DNA of 64,000 nt from Nocardioides ochotonae (GCF_011420305.2 NZ_CP061769.1:1413001-1477000); one strand, 5' to 3'; counted from the stretch's first letter, positions 8,925 to 17,721 are shown. Translations and numbers: made by a program. The notes: generated from the letters alone by a model not told the origin.

Positions 8925-9917
8925 ATGATCGACCTGCGCTCCGACACCGTCACCCGTCCCACCGAGGCGATGCGCACCGCGATGGTGCGCGCCGAGGTGG
9001 GCGACGACGTGTACGGCGAGGACCCCACGGTCCTCGCCCTGGAGGAGCGGGTGGCCGACCTGTTCGGCCACGAGGCCGCGCTGTTCACGCCGACCGGCTC
9101 GATGGCCAACGTGCTGGCGGTCGCCAGCCTGGTCTCGCCCGGCCAGGAGGTGCTGTGCGAGTCGCGCGCCCACATCGCGCGCGCCGAGCTGGGCGCCCAC
9201 GCCAGCATCGGCGGGGTCACGATGCGCACCTGGGTCGACGAGGGCGGCCAGATCGACCTGCCGGTGATCCGCCGCCTCTTCGCCCCCGACATGGGGCCGT
9301 TCTTCGTCCCCACCGCGGCGATCTCGGTGGAGAACACCCACAACTTCGCCGGCGGTGCGGTGCTGCCGCTCGACGACCTGCGCGACCTGCGCGAGTTCGC
9401 CACCGAGGTCGGCACCGGCGTGCACCTGGACGGCGCCCGGATCTGGAACGCCCACGTCGCCACCGGCACGCCGCTGCGTGAGTACGGCGCGGTGGCCGAC
9501 GTGCTCGCGGTCTGCCTGTCCAAGGGGCTCGGCGCCCCCGTCGGCTCGCTGATGGTCGGCTCGGCGGACGCCGTCGCCGAGGCCCGCGTGCGCCGCAAGC
9601 GGATGGGCGGTGGCATGCGTCAGGTGGGCATCCTCGCCGCCGCGGGGCTCCACGCGCTGGACCACCACGTCGAGCGGCTGGCCGAGGACCACGAGCACGC
9701 GAGGATCCTCGCCGAGGCGCTGGGCGCCGACCCGGACTCGGTGGCGACCAACATCGTGGTCGTGGACCGCGCGGACGCCGCGCAGGTCGTCGTACGAGCG
9801 CGGGAGGAGGGGGTCCTGCTCAGCACCGTCGGCCCCACCGCACTGCGCCTGGTCACCCACCTCGACGTGGACCGCTCCGCCGTCGACCGCGCCGCCCGCA
9901 TCCTCGCCGCCCTCTGA
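8925..9917 (+). CDS. ltaE: Low-specificity L-threonine aldolase
   Basis: This 330-residue PLP enzyme of fold type I cleaves L-threonine or allo-threonine to glycine and acetaldehyde. It opens with the family hallmark MIDLRSDTVTRPTEAMR, followed by GDDVYGEDPTV, a central VENTHNFAGG, HLDGARIWNA and the PLP-lysine segment CLSKGLGAPVGS. ATG 8925 is 19 bases after aroG. A weak -10 (CATCAT, 8913-8918) lies six bases upstream, so it may have its own leaderless promoter or be read through from aroG. A strong bidirectional terminator follows. Confidence 0.93.
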   Translation: MIDLRSDTVTRPTEAMRTAMVRAEVGDDVYGEDPTVLALEERVADLFGHEAALFTPTGSMANVLAVASLVSPGQEVLCESRAHIARAELGAHASIGGVTMRTWVDEGGQIDLPVIRRLFAPDMGPFFVPTAAISVENTHNFAGGAVLPLDDLRDLREFATEVGTGVHLDGARIWNAHVATGTPLREYGAVADVLAVCLSKGLGAPVGSLMVGSADAVAEARVRRKRMGGGMRQVGILAAAGLHALDHHVERLAEDHEHARILAEALGADPDSVATNIVVVDRADAAQVVVRAREEGVLLSTVGPTALRLVTHLDVDRSAVDRAARILAAL

Positions 9918-9923
9918 CCCTCG

Positions 9924-9945
9924 CCTTCCCCCGAGCCGGGGAAGG
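9924..9945. terminator. Bidirectional hairpin between ltaE and aroF
   Basis: CCTTCCCC (9924-9931) pairs perfectly with GGGGAAGG (9938-9945) around a short loop. It lies between two convergent genes and would serve both. Confidence 0.7.
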
Positions 9946-9947
9946 AG

Positions 9948-11000
9948 TCAGCGGGCGGAGCGGGCGACCTCGCCGGCGTCGAGGCGCCCGACGACCGGGG
10001 GCAGCCGGCGTACCGCCTGGGCAAGCTCGCGCAGCTCGGTGCCGAGCAACGCCTGGGGTCCGTCGCACAGCGCGGTCTCCGGCGAGGGGTGGACGTCGAC
10101 GATGACGCCGTCGGCGCCGACCGCGATCGCCGCCCGCGCGAGGGGGACGACGAGGTCCTTGCGGCCCGCGGCGTGCGAGGGGTCCACGATCACCGGCAGG
10201 TGGCTGCTGGCCTGCACGACCGGGATGGCGGAGATGTCCAAGGTGTTGCGGGTGGCGGGCTCGAAGGTGCGGATGCCGCGCTCGCACAGCACGATCTCGA
10301 GGTTGCCGCGCTGGGCGATGTACTCCGCGGCCATCAGCCACTCCTCGATGGTCGCGGTCATGCCGCGCTTGAGCAGCACCGGCTTGCCGGCGTCCCCGAC
10401 GGCCTGGAGCAGGCCGAAGTTGGCCATGTTGCGGGTGCCGATCTGGAGCATGTCGGCGTGCTGGGCGACGATCTCCACGTCGCGGGCGTCGACGACCTCG
10501 GTGACGACCGGCAGCCCGGTCAGCGCGCGCACGTCGGCGAGGATCTCCAGCCCCGCCCGCCCCAGCCCTTGGAAGGCGTACGGCGAGGTGCGCGGCTTGT
10601 AGGCGCCGCCGCGCAGGATCGTGGCGCCGGCGGACTTGGCCATCTGCGCGGCCTCGAGGGTCTGCTCGGGCGTCTCCACCGCGCACGGGCCGGCCAGGAA
10701 CGTGAACGTGTCCGGCCCGATCGGCACCTGCTGGCCCGGCTGCCCGACCCACACCGTCGACCGGCCCGCGTGATGCTGGCGGCTGACCAGCTTGTAGGGG
10801 TCGGAGATCCGGTGCACGTCGGCGACCCCGGGCAGGGTGCGCAGGTTGAGGTGGTGGAAGGAGGTGACGTCCCCGACCAGGCCGATGATCGTGCGGGTCA
10901 CGCCCTTGCTGACGAAGGCCGCCCCACCGACGTTCTCCACGCGGCTGACGACGCGGGCGACGTCCCGCTCGGTGGCGTCCGCGGACATGACGACGACCAT
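9948..11000 (-). CDS. aroF: 3-deoxy-7-phosphoheptulonate synthase, class I (AroA-beta type)
   Basis: This 350-residue enzyme catalyses the same first shikimate step as the class II enzyme nearby but belongs to the other fold family. An N-terminal domain of about 90 residues (MVVVMSADATERDVARVVSR...) resembles the ferredoxin-like regulatory domain of Thermotoga-type enzymes. The barrel carries FLAGPCAVET, ILRGGAYKPRTSPYAFQG, LQIGTRNMANF, PVLLKRGM and IVDPSHAAGRKDLV. GAGAGG before ATG 11000 supports the start. A TAGCGT at 11092-11097 on the minus strand would give a leader of about 85 bases. Two DAHP synthases allow separate feedback control, but the effectors cannot be read here. Confidence 0.93.
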   Translation of the reverse strand: MVVVMSADATERDVARVVSRVENVGGAAFVSKGVTRTIIGLVGDVTSFHHLNLRTLPGVADVHRISDPYKLVSRQHHAGRSTVWVGQPGQQVPIGPDTFTFLAGPCAVETPEQTLEAAQMAKSAGATILRGGAYKPRTSPYAFQGLGRAGLEILADVRALTGLPVVTEVVDARDVEIVAQHADMLQIGTRNMANFGLLQAVGDAGKPVLLKRGMTATIEEWLMAAEYIAQRGNLEIVLCERGIRTFEPATRNTLDISAIPVVQASSHLPVIVDPSHAAGRKDLVVPLARAAIAVGADGVIVDVHPSPETALCDGPQALLGTELRELAQAVRRLPPVVGRLDAGEVARSAR

Positions 11001-11091
11001 GGTGCTTCCTCTCCCTGACCCGGCGCGGGTGCGGGCGGCGTGGACCCGCCGCCGGCCGGCATCGCCCGAGGGGACGTGCTCGACCGGGAAG

Positions 11092-11097
11092 ACGCTA
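11092..11097 (-). promoter_or_regulatory. Candidate aroF -10 element
   Basis: TAGCGT on the minus strand lies about 92 bases upstream of the aroF ATG. The intervening leader holds a GC-rich hairpin (GGCGGCGGG with CCGCC) but no convincing leader peptide. Confidence 0.35.
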
Positions 11098-11163
11098 GCC
11101 AGCGCGCCCGTGGCCGCGACCCATTTCCCGGATCATGGGACCGGGCGGGAGGTGACGCGTGCC

Positions 11164-12081
11164 TCAGCCGCGGAACGCGGCGTCGCGCAGCTTCTTCAGC
11201 AGCGCGATGTCGGGGTTGCCCAGGTCGCGCGAGCCGGGCGTCTCCAGCACGAACGGGACGCCCGCGGTCGCCGGGTGCGCGAACAGCTCGCTGAACGCCT
11301 CGGTGCCGATGTGGCCCTCGCCGATCCGCTGGTGGCGGTCCTTGAACGCGCCCCGCACGTCCATCGAGTCGTTGGCGTGGATCAGCCTCAGCCGCCCGGG
11401 GCCGCCGATCTCGACGATGCGGTCCACCGTGGCGGTGGTGCCGCCGGGCTCGTCCAGAGGAGCCCCCGCGGCGAAGACGTGGCAGGTGTCCAGGCAGATG
11501 CCCGCCTTCGGGTGGTGGTCGAGCGCGCCGAGGTACGGCGCGAGGTCCTCCACGCCGGCGCACAGGGAGCGACCCTGGCCCGCGGTGGGCTCCAGCAGCA
11601 GCGACGGCGCGTCCGGGTCGTCGCCCAGCTCCTCGAGCACGGGGAGCAGCCCGTCGCGGACCTGGGCCATCGCCGCGGCGTACCGCGCCTCGCTCGCGCC
11701 GGGCTCGGGGTCCACGAAGGAGCCCGTGTGCACCACGACGCCCTCGGCGCCGATCGCGGCGGCCCGGCGCAGGTTGTGCGCGACCACCGCCACCGACTTC
11801 TCATACGTCGCCGGGGTCGGGCTGCCGAGGTTGACCAGGTACGGCGCGTGGATGAAGACCCGCAGCCCCCGCGCGGCGATGGTCTCGCGGAACACCGCGT
11901 CGTCGGCGGGCTTGCCGGGGGAGAGCGCCCAGCCGCGCGGGTTGCCCACGAAGACCTGGAAGGTCTCGCACTCCAGCTCCTCGGCGCTGGCCAGGGCGCC
12001 GGCGACGAGGCCCTTGCCGACCTGCACGTGGGTGCCGACCGGATTGCGCAGGGACGGGGTGAGCGGTGCGGGGGTGGTCAC
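11164..12081 (-). CDS. nfo: Endonuclease IV (AP endonuclease)
   Basis: This 305-residue metal-dependent enzyme cuts DNA 5' of abasic sites in base-excision repair. The TIM-barrel zinc-ligand motifs are all present in order: FIHAPYLVNL, GVVVHTGSFV, LLLEPTAGQG, GICLDTCHVFAAG, LRLIHANDSM and GEGHIG. Length is normal for the family. GTG 12081 is preceded by TAGCGT at 12088-12093 with six-base spacing, which predicts a leaderless transcript. It stands alone between aroF and the MOSC gene, all on the minus strand. Confidence 0.93.
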   Translation of the reverse strand: MTTPAPLTPSLRNPVGTHVQVGKGLVAGALASAEELECETFQVFVGNPRGWALSPGKPADDAVFRETIAARGLRVFIHAPYLVNLGSPTPATYEKSVAVVAHNLRRAAAIGAEGVVVHTGSFVDPEPGASEARYAAAMAQVRDGLLPVLEELGDDPDAPSLLLEPTAGQGRSLCAGVEDLAPYLGALDHHPKAGICLDTCHVFAAGAPLDEPGGTTATVDRIVEIGGPGRLRLIHANDSMDVRGAFKDRHQRIGEGHIGTEAFSELFAHPATAGVPFVLETPGSRDLGNPDIALLKKLRDAAFRG

Positions 12082-12087
12082 CCCCGC

Positions 12088-12093
12088 ACGCTA
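12088..12093 (-). promoter_or_regulatory. Leaderless -10 element of nfo
   Basis: TAGCGT on the minus strand is six bases upstream of GTG 12081. Confidence 0.5.
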
Positions 12094-12150
12094 GGGGAGC
12101 GGCGTGGCCCGCCGGGCACCGAGGTCGGAGAAGCGCCGGGCGTCAGAGAC

Positions 12151-12843
12151 TCAGAGCACAGAGATCGTGTCGCCGGCCCGGATGGTGCCGGGCGTGGCCA
12201 CGTCGGCGTACACGGCGAGGGACAGGTCGCGCTCGGCGGCGAGGCGTGGCAGCAGTCGGCCCTCGGCGACGGCGCCGTCCTGGTCGATGTCGACCATGCG
12301 GCACCGCGGGATGCGCTCGACCACCCGTAGCCGCACGTCGCCGCAGGCGAGGGTGCGCCCGATCCAGGACTCCTCCACGAACGGCTCCTCGGTGGCGACC
12401 ACGACGTTCACCCGCAGCCGCCGAGGGTCGGGACGCACCTCCCAGTGCTCAGCGCACCACGCCAGCGTCGCGGTGCCGACCAACGACACCGCCCCGCCGT
12501 CCTGGTGAGGCGTCTCCGCCTCCGGCAGCACGTGTACGGCGTCGCCCATCGCGCGGCTCAGCTCCGCGTCGAGTGGCGGGTCGCCGACCCGCCACCGGCC
12601 GCCAGGCCCGACGACGACGACCTCGCCCGGGCGGTTCCCGGCGAGGGCGGTGTAGGAGAACACCGCGTCGCGGCGGCGGAAGCGGTGGCTGTTCTTGCCC
12701 GAGGCGAGGCGGCCCTCCGCGTCCACCACGGCGTAGAGGCGGTCGCCCGCGAGGCCCCGCGCGTCGAAGACCGCGGTGTCGAGCTCCTCGCCACCCATCG
12801 ACTTGACCGAGTAGCGGCGCAGGGACAGCACGGGGAAGGACAC
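12151..12843 (-). CDS. MOSC domain protein
   Basis: This 230-residue protein has an N-terminal beta-barrel region (VLSLRRYSVKSMGGEELD) and a C-terminal MOSC domain ending RIPRCRMVDIDQDG followed by a SLAVYADV-type strand. The MOSC family includes the molybdenum-cofactor sulfurase C-terminus and the YiiM/mARC proteins. The cysteine in IPRCRM is at the usual conserved position. It probably binds Moco or moves sulfur, but its substrate is unknown. GTG 12843 follows TACCGT (12851-12856) by seven bases. No other Moco gene is in the window. Confidence 0.85.
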   Translation of the reverse strand: MSFPVLSLRRYSVKSMGGEELDTAVFDARGLAGDRLYAVVDAEGRLASGKNSHRFRRRDAVFSYTALAGNRPGEVVVVGPGGRWRVGDPPLDAELSRAMGDAVHVLPEAETPHQDGGAVSLVGTATLAWCAEHWEVRPDPRRLRVNVVVATEEPFVEESWIGRTLACGDVRLRVVERIPRCRMVDIDQDGAVAEGRLLPRLAAERDLSLAVYADVATPGTIRAGDTISVL

Positions 12844-12850
12844 GTGCGAA

Positions 12851-12856
12851 ACGGTA
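12851..12856 (-). promoter_or_regulatory. Leaderless -10 element of the MOSC gene
   Basis: TACCGT on the minus strand lies seven bases before GTG 12843. Confidence 0.5.
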
Positions 12857-12915
12857 GCGCGGGTGGGGGTTGCCGGGGGCGGCCGATCGGCGGGGCAAGC
12901 CGGGGCGGGTCTCGG

Positions 12916-13000
12916 GTGCGCGTACCTGCGCAACTGCGCGGAAAAGCACCGGTTTCGGCCCGCGGAAGGTGCCAAACCAGCAATTGCGCAGCTACGCGCG
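12916..13000. repeat. 85-bp imperfect inverted repeat between the kinase and MOSC genes
   Basis: The outer arms pair as GCGCGTA-x-CTGCGCAA on the left with TTGCGCAG-x-TACGCGC on the right; a further TGC and GCACC/GGTGC pair lie inside. The centre is a GC-rich loop. It lies between two minus-strand genes and is much larger than the simple terminators elsewhere in the window. It could be a REP-like dispersed element or an elaborate terminator; copy number cannot be judged from one window. Confidence 0.6.
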
Positions 13001-13069
13001 CCGCCCCGGCGACCGGCGGGACGACCCGGGCAGCACCCGGGGAGCACCCGGGGGCCGCGGGGGGACGCC

Positions 13070-15133
13070 TCAGACCAGCGAGAGCGTGACGGTGCTGCCC
13101 TTGGGCGCGAGCTTGCCCGAGCCGGGGCTGATGCTGACGACGTAGCGCAGCCCGACGTACAGCGCGCTCTCCTCGAGCTTGACCTTGAAGCCCGCCGCCT
13201 CCAGCTTGGCCACGGCCTCGTCGACGCCGGAGCCGCGCAGCCCGCCCGGGATGGCGACCAGCTCGGGGCCCTTGGAGACCACGAAGGAGACCGTGTCGCC
13301 GCGGAACAGGGTGCCCTCGCGTGGGGACTGCGAGATCACGACGCCCTCGGGGACGTCGTCGGAGAACTCCTCCTCGACCGCGGCGACCAGACCGCGCTTC
13401 TCGAGCGCGGCCTCGGCGGCGTCGAGCTCCTTCTCCACCCAGTCGCCCACGGGGATCGGGCGGCGGCCCTTGCTGACGACGATCTCGACGTTGGCGCCCG
13501 GGGCCAGGATCTTGCCGGCCGCGGGAACGGTGCGGATGACCGCGCCGGCGGCGACCTTCTCCGACCAGCGCTCGGTGGTGCGCCCGACGCTCGCCTTGAT
13601 CTCGGCGAGCGCTTCCTCGGCCTGGGCGAGCGGCTTGCCGGTGAGCCGGGGCAGCTCGTAGCGCTCCGGGCCGAGCGAGACCGTGAGCCTCACCGGGTCC
13701 CCGTCGAGGATGCGCTCGCCGGCCCCGGGGTCGGTGCTGATCACCTCGCCCTTCGGGACCGTCTCGGAGTACGCCGGGTCGCCGGGCTCCACGCCGAGAC
13801 CGGCGGCCTCGAGGCGGTCGGTCGCCGCTGACTCGGACAGGCTGATGACCGCCGGGACGTGGGTGTAGCGCGCCCAGCCGAACCAGTAGGCGCCACCGCC
13901 GACCGCGACGGCCAGCACCAGCGCGAGCACCAGCACCAGCGGGCCGCGGCGGGTGCGCCGCGGTCGCGGGGAGGAGCCGGCCGGCGTGTCCTGCCGCGGC
14001 TCGTCGTCGGGGTCGTGCGCGGTGTGGTCCGCGGGCCCGGCCCGCCCGTCGAGCAGCGGGACTCGAGTGGTCTGGTCGGACCCGGGCGCACCCCGCAGGT
14101 CGGAGGCCGCCAGCACCGCGAAGGGCGCGGTGAGCTCGCCGGTGTCGCCCGACAGCAGCGGGACCGCGCGGGTCCGGTCGGCCTCGGGGACCGGTCGCGG
14201 GCGGAGGTCGTCGGTGAGGTCGGCGTCCTCGTCGAGGCCGTCGGCGAGTGCCAGCGCGACCCGACGCACGTGGTGCAGCAGCACGCCGGCGTCGGCGGGC
14301 CGCTGGGCGCGGTCGCGGGCGGTCGCGCGGGCGACCAGCGCGTCGACGTACGCCGGGATGCCGGGCACCAGCGTCGAGGGGGCGGGGACGTCCTCGTGGA
14401 CGTGCTTCCAGGCCACCTGGATCGGGCTCTCGCCCTCGTGCGGCTTGCGTCCGGTGAGCAGCTCGAAGAGCACCACCCCGGCGGCGTAGACGTCGGCGCG
14501 CTCGTCGGCGCGGCCCTCCACGACCAGCTCGGGGGCCAGGTAGGACAGCGTGCCGATCAGCACGCCGCCCGTGGCGGTGTGCTGGGTGTCGGCGCTGACC
14601 GCCTTGGCCAGCCCGAAGTCGGCGACCTTGATCCGGCCGTCCTCGGAGATCAGCACGTTCTCGGGCTTGACGTCGCGGTGCACCAGCCCGGCGCGGTGGG
14701 CGGCGGCGAGCGCGGCGAGGATCGGCTCGAGCAGCGCCAGGGCGCGCGCGGGCGGCATCGGGCTCTCTCGCGAGATGGTGTCGCGCAGGGTGTGGCCGAC
14801 GACCATCTCCATGGCCAGGAACACCACGCCGTCGTCGTTGCCCTGGTCGAAGACCGCGACCACGTGCGGGTGGCTCAGCCGCGCGGCCGCGTGCGCCTCG
14901 CGCACGAACCGGGCCGCGAACTCCTCGTCGTCGCCGAGCCCGGGGTGCATGACCTTCACCGCGACGGTGCGGTCCAGTCGGGTGTCGGTGGCCTCGTAGA
15001 CACTGGCCATCCCGCCGCGGGCGATCCGGCGCCCGACGCGGTAGCGACCGTCGAGGAGGCGCCCGGTCAAGGGGTCGGGAGGGGACGCCGCGGACGCGGC
15101 GGTGCCCGACTGGGCGTGCCGATCCGTCTGCAC
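13070..15133 (-). CDS. pknL: PknL-like serine/threonine kinase with PASTA domains
   Basis: This 687-residue receptor-type kinase starts at GTG 15133 behind an AGGAGGG. The cytoplasmic kinase domain (about residues 28-290) has the Gly-rich loop GRRIARGGMASVY, VAVKVM with Lys60, HRDVKPEN with catalytic Asp154, and DFGLA. A linker rich in Asp, Pro and Arg follows, then one membrane helix (about 400-423) and roughly four extracellular PASTA repeats, which in relatives bind muropeptides or lipid II. The divergent neighbour encodes an Rv2175c-like protein, the known partner of M. tuberculosis PknL, which supports the pknL name over pknB. It probably couples cell-wall state to transcription or division. 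Confidence 0.9.
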   Translation of the reverse strand: MQTDRHAQSGTAASAASPPDPLTGRLLDGRYRVGRRIARGGMASVYEATDTRLDRTVAVKVMHPGLGDDEEFAARFVREAHAAARLSHPHVVAVFDQGNDDGVVFLAMEMVVGHTLRDTISRESPMPPARALALLEPILAALAAAHRAGLVHRDVKPENVLISEDGRIKVADFGLAKAVSADTQHTATGGVLIGTLSYLAPELVVEGRADERADVYAAGVVLFELLTGRKPHEGESPIQVAWKHVHEDVPAPSTLVPGIPAYVDALVARATARDRAQRPADAGVLLHHVRRVALALADGLDEDADLTDDLRPRPVPEADRTRAVPLLSGDTGELTAPFAVLAASDLRGAPGSDQTTRVPLLDGRAGPADHTAHDPDDEPRQDTPAGSSPRPRRTRRGPLVLVLALVLAVAVGGGAYWFGWARYTHVPAVISLSESAATDRLEAAGLGVEPGDPAYSETVPKGEVISTDPGAGERILDGDPVRLTVSLGPERYELPRLTGKPLAQAEEALAEIKASVGRTTERWSEKVAAGAVIRTVPAAGKILAPGANVEIVVSKGRRPIPVGDWVEKELDAAEAALEKRGLVAAVEEEFSDDVPEGVVISQSPREGTLFRGDTVSFVVSKGPELVAIPGGLRGSGVDEAVAKLEAAGFKVKLEESALYVGLRYVVSISPGSGKLAPKGSTVTLSLV

Positions 15134-15287
15134 AGCGACCCTCCTGCGACCGGACGGGGAAGGTTCCGGTCCGGCCCATCGTACGGATCCACCACCCCCG
15201 GCGTCGCGCGCGTCACCCTCCGGCGTGGCGCAGCGTGGTTTTCGTGGGCGGTTTTCCTGCTCGCGCGGAGGATGGGACGATGGGGAC

Positions 15288-15662
15288 ATGACCGAACCGC
15301 GCCTCGCCGACGCCGACCTCGCCGCGCTCGTCCCCGACTGGATCGACTGGGCCGAGGCCGCCCGTCGCCTCGGGGTCACGGTGGCCAAGGTTCGCACGAT
15401 GATCCGCGACCACGAGCTCGCGGCGGCCGTGCCGAGCCCCGGCGCCGGCCAGCAGATCCCTGCCGACTTCATCCAGGACGGGTTCCCGGTCAAGGGTCTC
15501 GGCGGCCTGCTGACCGTGCTGCACGACGGCCGCTACGACGACCGCGAGTGCATCGCCTGGCTCTTCACCGAGCAGGAGGACCTTCCGGGTCGCCCGATCG
15601 ACGCGCTGCGCGAGAACCGCGGCTCGGAGGCCAAGCGGCGCGCCCAGGCGATGTCGCTCTGA
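15288..15662 (+). CDS. Rv2175c-like DNA-binding protein
   Basis: This 124-residue protein matches M. tuberculosis Rv2175c, a winged-helix DNA-binding protein phosphorylated by PknL. The segment VPDWIDWAEAARRLGVTVAKV (in two parts, residues 14-34) is the helix-turn-helix region, and VKGLGGLLTVLHDGRYDDRE follows. ATG 15288 lies just after a weak -10 (GACGAT, 15276-15281). It is divergent from the kinase gene with about 150 bases between. The M. tuberculosis protein is phosphorylated near its N-terminus; here the only hydroxyl residue before Trp18 is Thr2, so the site may differ. Confidence 0.88.
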   Translation: MTEPRLADADLAALVPDWIDWAEAARRLGVTVAKVRTMIRDHELAAAVPSPGAGQQIPADFIQDGFPVKGLGGLLTVLHDGRYDDRECIAWLFTEQEDLPGRPIDALRENRGSEAKRRAQAMSL

Positions 15663-15670
15663 CTGGGTGT

Positions 15671-15712
15671 CCCCATATCGGCGACGCCAGTTGCCGGATC
15701 CTGCCGATGGGG
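15671..15712. terminator. Candidate hairpin terminator
   Basis: CCCCATATCGGC (15671-15682) pairs with GCCGATGGGG (15703-15712) with a small bulge. It lies between the convergent Rv2175c-like and MFS genes. Confidence 0.55.
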
Positions 15713-15745
15713 CGAACCGCCGTGTCGGGATGATGACGAGGACCC

Positions 15746-16975
15746 TCAGGTGGGGGCTCGCACGGTCCTGAACGGCGTGGCGGCCAGGCCGAGGGCCACG
15801 ACGGCGAAGGCCACCGCGGCAACGACCAGCATGGTCTGCATGCCAACCGCGTCTGCCAGCAAACCCGCCAGGGGCGCGACCACGACCACGACGGCCCGGT
15901 TGAGCGACCGCAGCGTCGTGTTGGTGCGCGCCTGGAGCGCGTCGGGGGTCACGAGCTGTCGGTAGCTCATCTCGTGCGAGTTGCTCATGCCCACCGCCAG
16001 CCCGTAGATGCCTTGGCCCAGCCCGAGCACGCCTGCGGCGTACGAGGACTGGCCGGCCAGCGTCATGGTGACGACGGCGCTGGTGGTGAGCAGGTGGCAC
16101 AGGATGATCGTCCGGCCGGTTCCGAGGCGTAGGCCGACCGCGGTCGTGATGGCGGCGCCGAGTACGGCGCCGACGCCCCCGGCAGCGCCGACGAGGCCGA
16201 GCTCCGCAGCGCTGAGGTCCAGCACGAGGAACGCGTACGGCGCCAGCACGACCCCGACGATCGCGTTGCCGACGAACCACCCGTGGGTGGCGATCGCCAG
16301 TGTCCTCAGCCCCGAGGCGCCGTAGGCCCAGCGCACACCCTCGAGGATCTCGCCGAGCAGCCCGCGCACGGTGACGCCGGTGCGTGGTGGCGGCTCGTCC
16401 AGCTCGATCCTGCGCAGCGTGAGTGCGGAGTAGAGATGGGTCGCTGCGTCCAGGAGGACCGTGAGCGGTGCACCGACGGCGCTGACCAGCAGGCCACCGA
16501 GAGCGGGACCCGCTGCCGACGACACCGCGTCGGCTCCGTCCACGCGGGCATGTGCGGGCTGCAGCTGGTGGCGCTCCACCAGTCGCGGGAGGAGCGACAT
16601 GGTCGCCGCCATGTTGACCACGGCTGCGGTGCCATAGCCGAAGACGACGGCCAGGAGCACGGGGAGCGACAGCGCGTCGGCCCACCACAGCACCGGTATC
16701 ACCAGCAGCAGCACCGCCTGGGCGAGGTCCGTGCGCACCATCAGAGGAAGTCGGCGCCTGCCGTCGACGAGCGCCCCCACGACGAGCCCGAAGGTCAGGT
16801 AGGGCAGCCAGCGAGCAGCGTTGAGCCACCCGACGTCCGCGGCCGTCCCGTCCAGGGTCAGCACCACGAGCGCCTGCAGCGCGAACACAGTGACGTAGGT
16901 GCCCAGCCCGGAGACCGCCGTGGCGCGCCAATAGCGCAGGAACGACCCGGAGATGAACACGCCCCCGCCGCTCAC
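15746..16975 (-). CDS. MFS transporter, probable drug exporter
   Basis: This 409-residue protein has about 12 hydrophobic segments. The start region FLRYWRATAVSGLGTYVTVFALQ and the loop LVDGRRRLPLMVRTDLAQA, which resembles the conserved motif A between helices 2 and 3, mark it as a major-facilitator protein of the MFS_3/enterobactin-exporter type. The best start is GTG 16975. The gene interrupts the conserved order between the Rv2175c-like gene and the prenyl synthase, so it may be a later arrival. The substrate is unknown. The intergenic DNA upstream is less GC-rich than the surrounding genes. Confidence 0.82.
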   Translation of the reverse strand: MSGGGVFISGSFLRYWRATAVSGLGTYVTVFALQALVVLTLDGTAADVGWLNAARWLPYLTFGLVVGALVDGRRRLPLMVRTDLAQAVLLLVIPVLWWADALSLPVLLAVVFGYGTAAVVNMAATMSLLPRLVERHQLQPAHARVDGADAVSSAAGPALGGLLVSAVGAPLTVLLDAATHLYSALTLRRIELDEPPPRTGVTVRGLLGEILEGVRWAYGASGLRTLAIATHGWFVGNAIVGVVLAPYAFLVLDLSAAELGLVGAAGGVGAVLGAAITTAVGLRLGTGRTIILCHLLTTSAVVTMTLAGQSSYAAGVLGLGQGIYGLAVGMSNSHEMSYRQLVTPDALQARTNTTLRSLNRAVVVVVAPLAGLLADAVGMQTMLVVAAVAFAVVALGLAATPFRTVRAPT

Positions 16976-17343
16976 CCGGCCACACTCTCACGGCCCACTG
17001 GCCGGTGACATCGACAGCCACGACACGCTTGGCGCCCCTGGTGTGGCCGTCGATGTCACCCCGGTCGTGGAACGTGAACCCGCCATTCGAGGCGCCGCAG
17101 GGGGCCTACGTACCTCGCCCGACCAACAGGGACACACAGAGGTCGCATCGATCGCGCCGGCGCGCTCGATCGGCTAGCGTGGTCGATGGTCGGGTACATC
17201 ACCGACTGCGCTTCCACGTGGCGGACCACGTGAATCATCGCGGAGAGGCCTGAGCAGGTCAGGACATGTCCGGATGGGGTGCGGCGCTCCTGCGCCGACT
17301 TCGTTCCCCGGTGCCCCGGCGCCGGCAGAGGAGAGGACATGAC
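16976..17343. other. Non-coding stretch with no clear content
   Basis: This 368-base gap separates the divergent MFS gene and the DUF1801-like gene. No ORF with convincing codon use, no repeat and no hairpin of note was found. The GAGGAGAGG at about 17330 is the ribosome binding site of the next gene. Some of it is less GC-rich than flanking DNA. Confidence 0.5.
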
Positions 17344-17697
17344 ATGGCGTCGAAGGACGAGAAGAACCTCACGCAGGTGATCGACAAGATCGCGACGATG
17401 GACGAGCCGAGGCGCTCGACGGTGCAGCGGGTGCACGACGTCATCATGGCGGCGGCCCCGACCCTCAAGCCGCGCATCTGGTACGGCATGCCCGCCTATG
17501 CGACCTCGGCCGGCACGCCGGCGCTGCTCACGCTGCGCAACGACGAACGGCTGAACCTCGCGATCACCGAGAAGGCCGCCTTCCGCGCGGCAGGCGGCGC
17601 GGACGGGGAGCTGATGCCGGCGGCGTGGTACTTCGAGACGGTGGACCCCACCACCGAGAAGCGCATCGCGGAGATCGTCCGCTCGGTGGTCGACTGA
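17344..17697 (+). CDS. DUF1801-like small protein
   Basis: This 117-residue protein resembles the DUF1801/YdhG-type fold: PTLKPRIWYGMPAYAT carries the conserved WYGMPAY core, and the C-terminus (RIAEIVRSVVD) forms a helix. Such proteins are small and cytoplasmic, with no proven biochemical role. ATG 17344 is preferred because of the upstream GAGGAGAGG; an in-frame ATG at 17266 would add an arginine-rich tail with no family match. It is convergent with the prenyl synthase gene, 24 bases away. Confidence 0.75.
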   Translation: MASKDEKNLTQVIDKIATMDEPRRSTVQRVHDVIMAAAPTLKPRIWYGMPAYATSAGTPALLTLRNDERLNLAITEKAAFRAAGGADGELMPAAWYFETVDPTTEKRIAEIVRSVVD

Positions 17698-17721
17698 CCG
17701 ACCGGTTCCCCCGGCGGCCGC

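Noticed and set aside
17266..17343. N-terminal extension of the DUF1801-like protein from ATG 17266
   Set aside because: The added residues are Arg/Pro-rich without family match, and a good ribosome binding site precedes ATG 17344.
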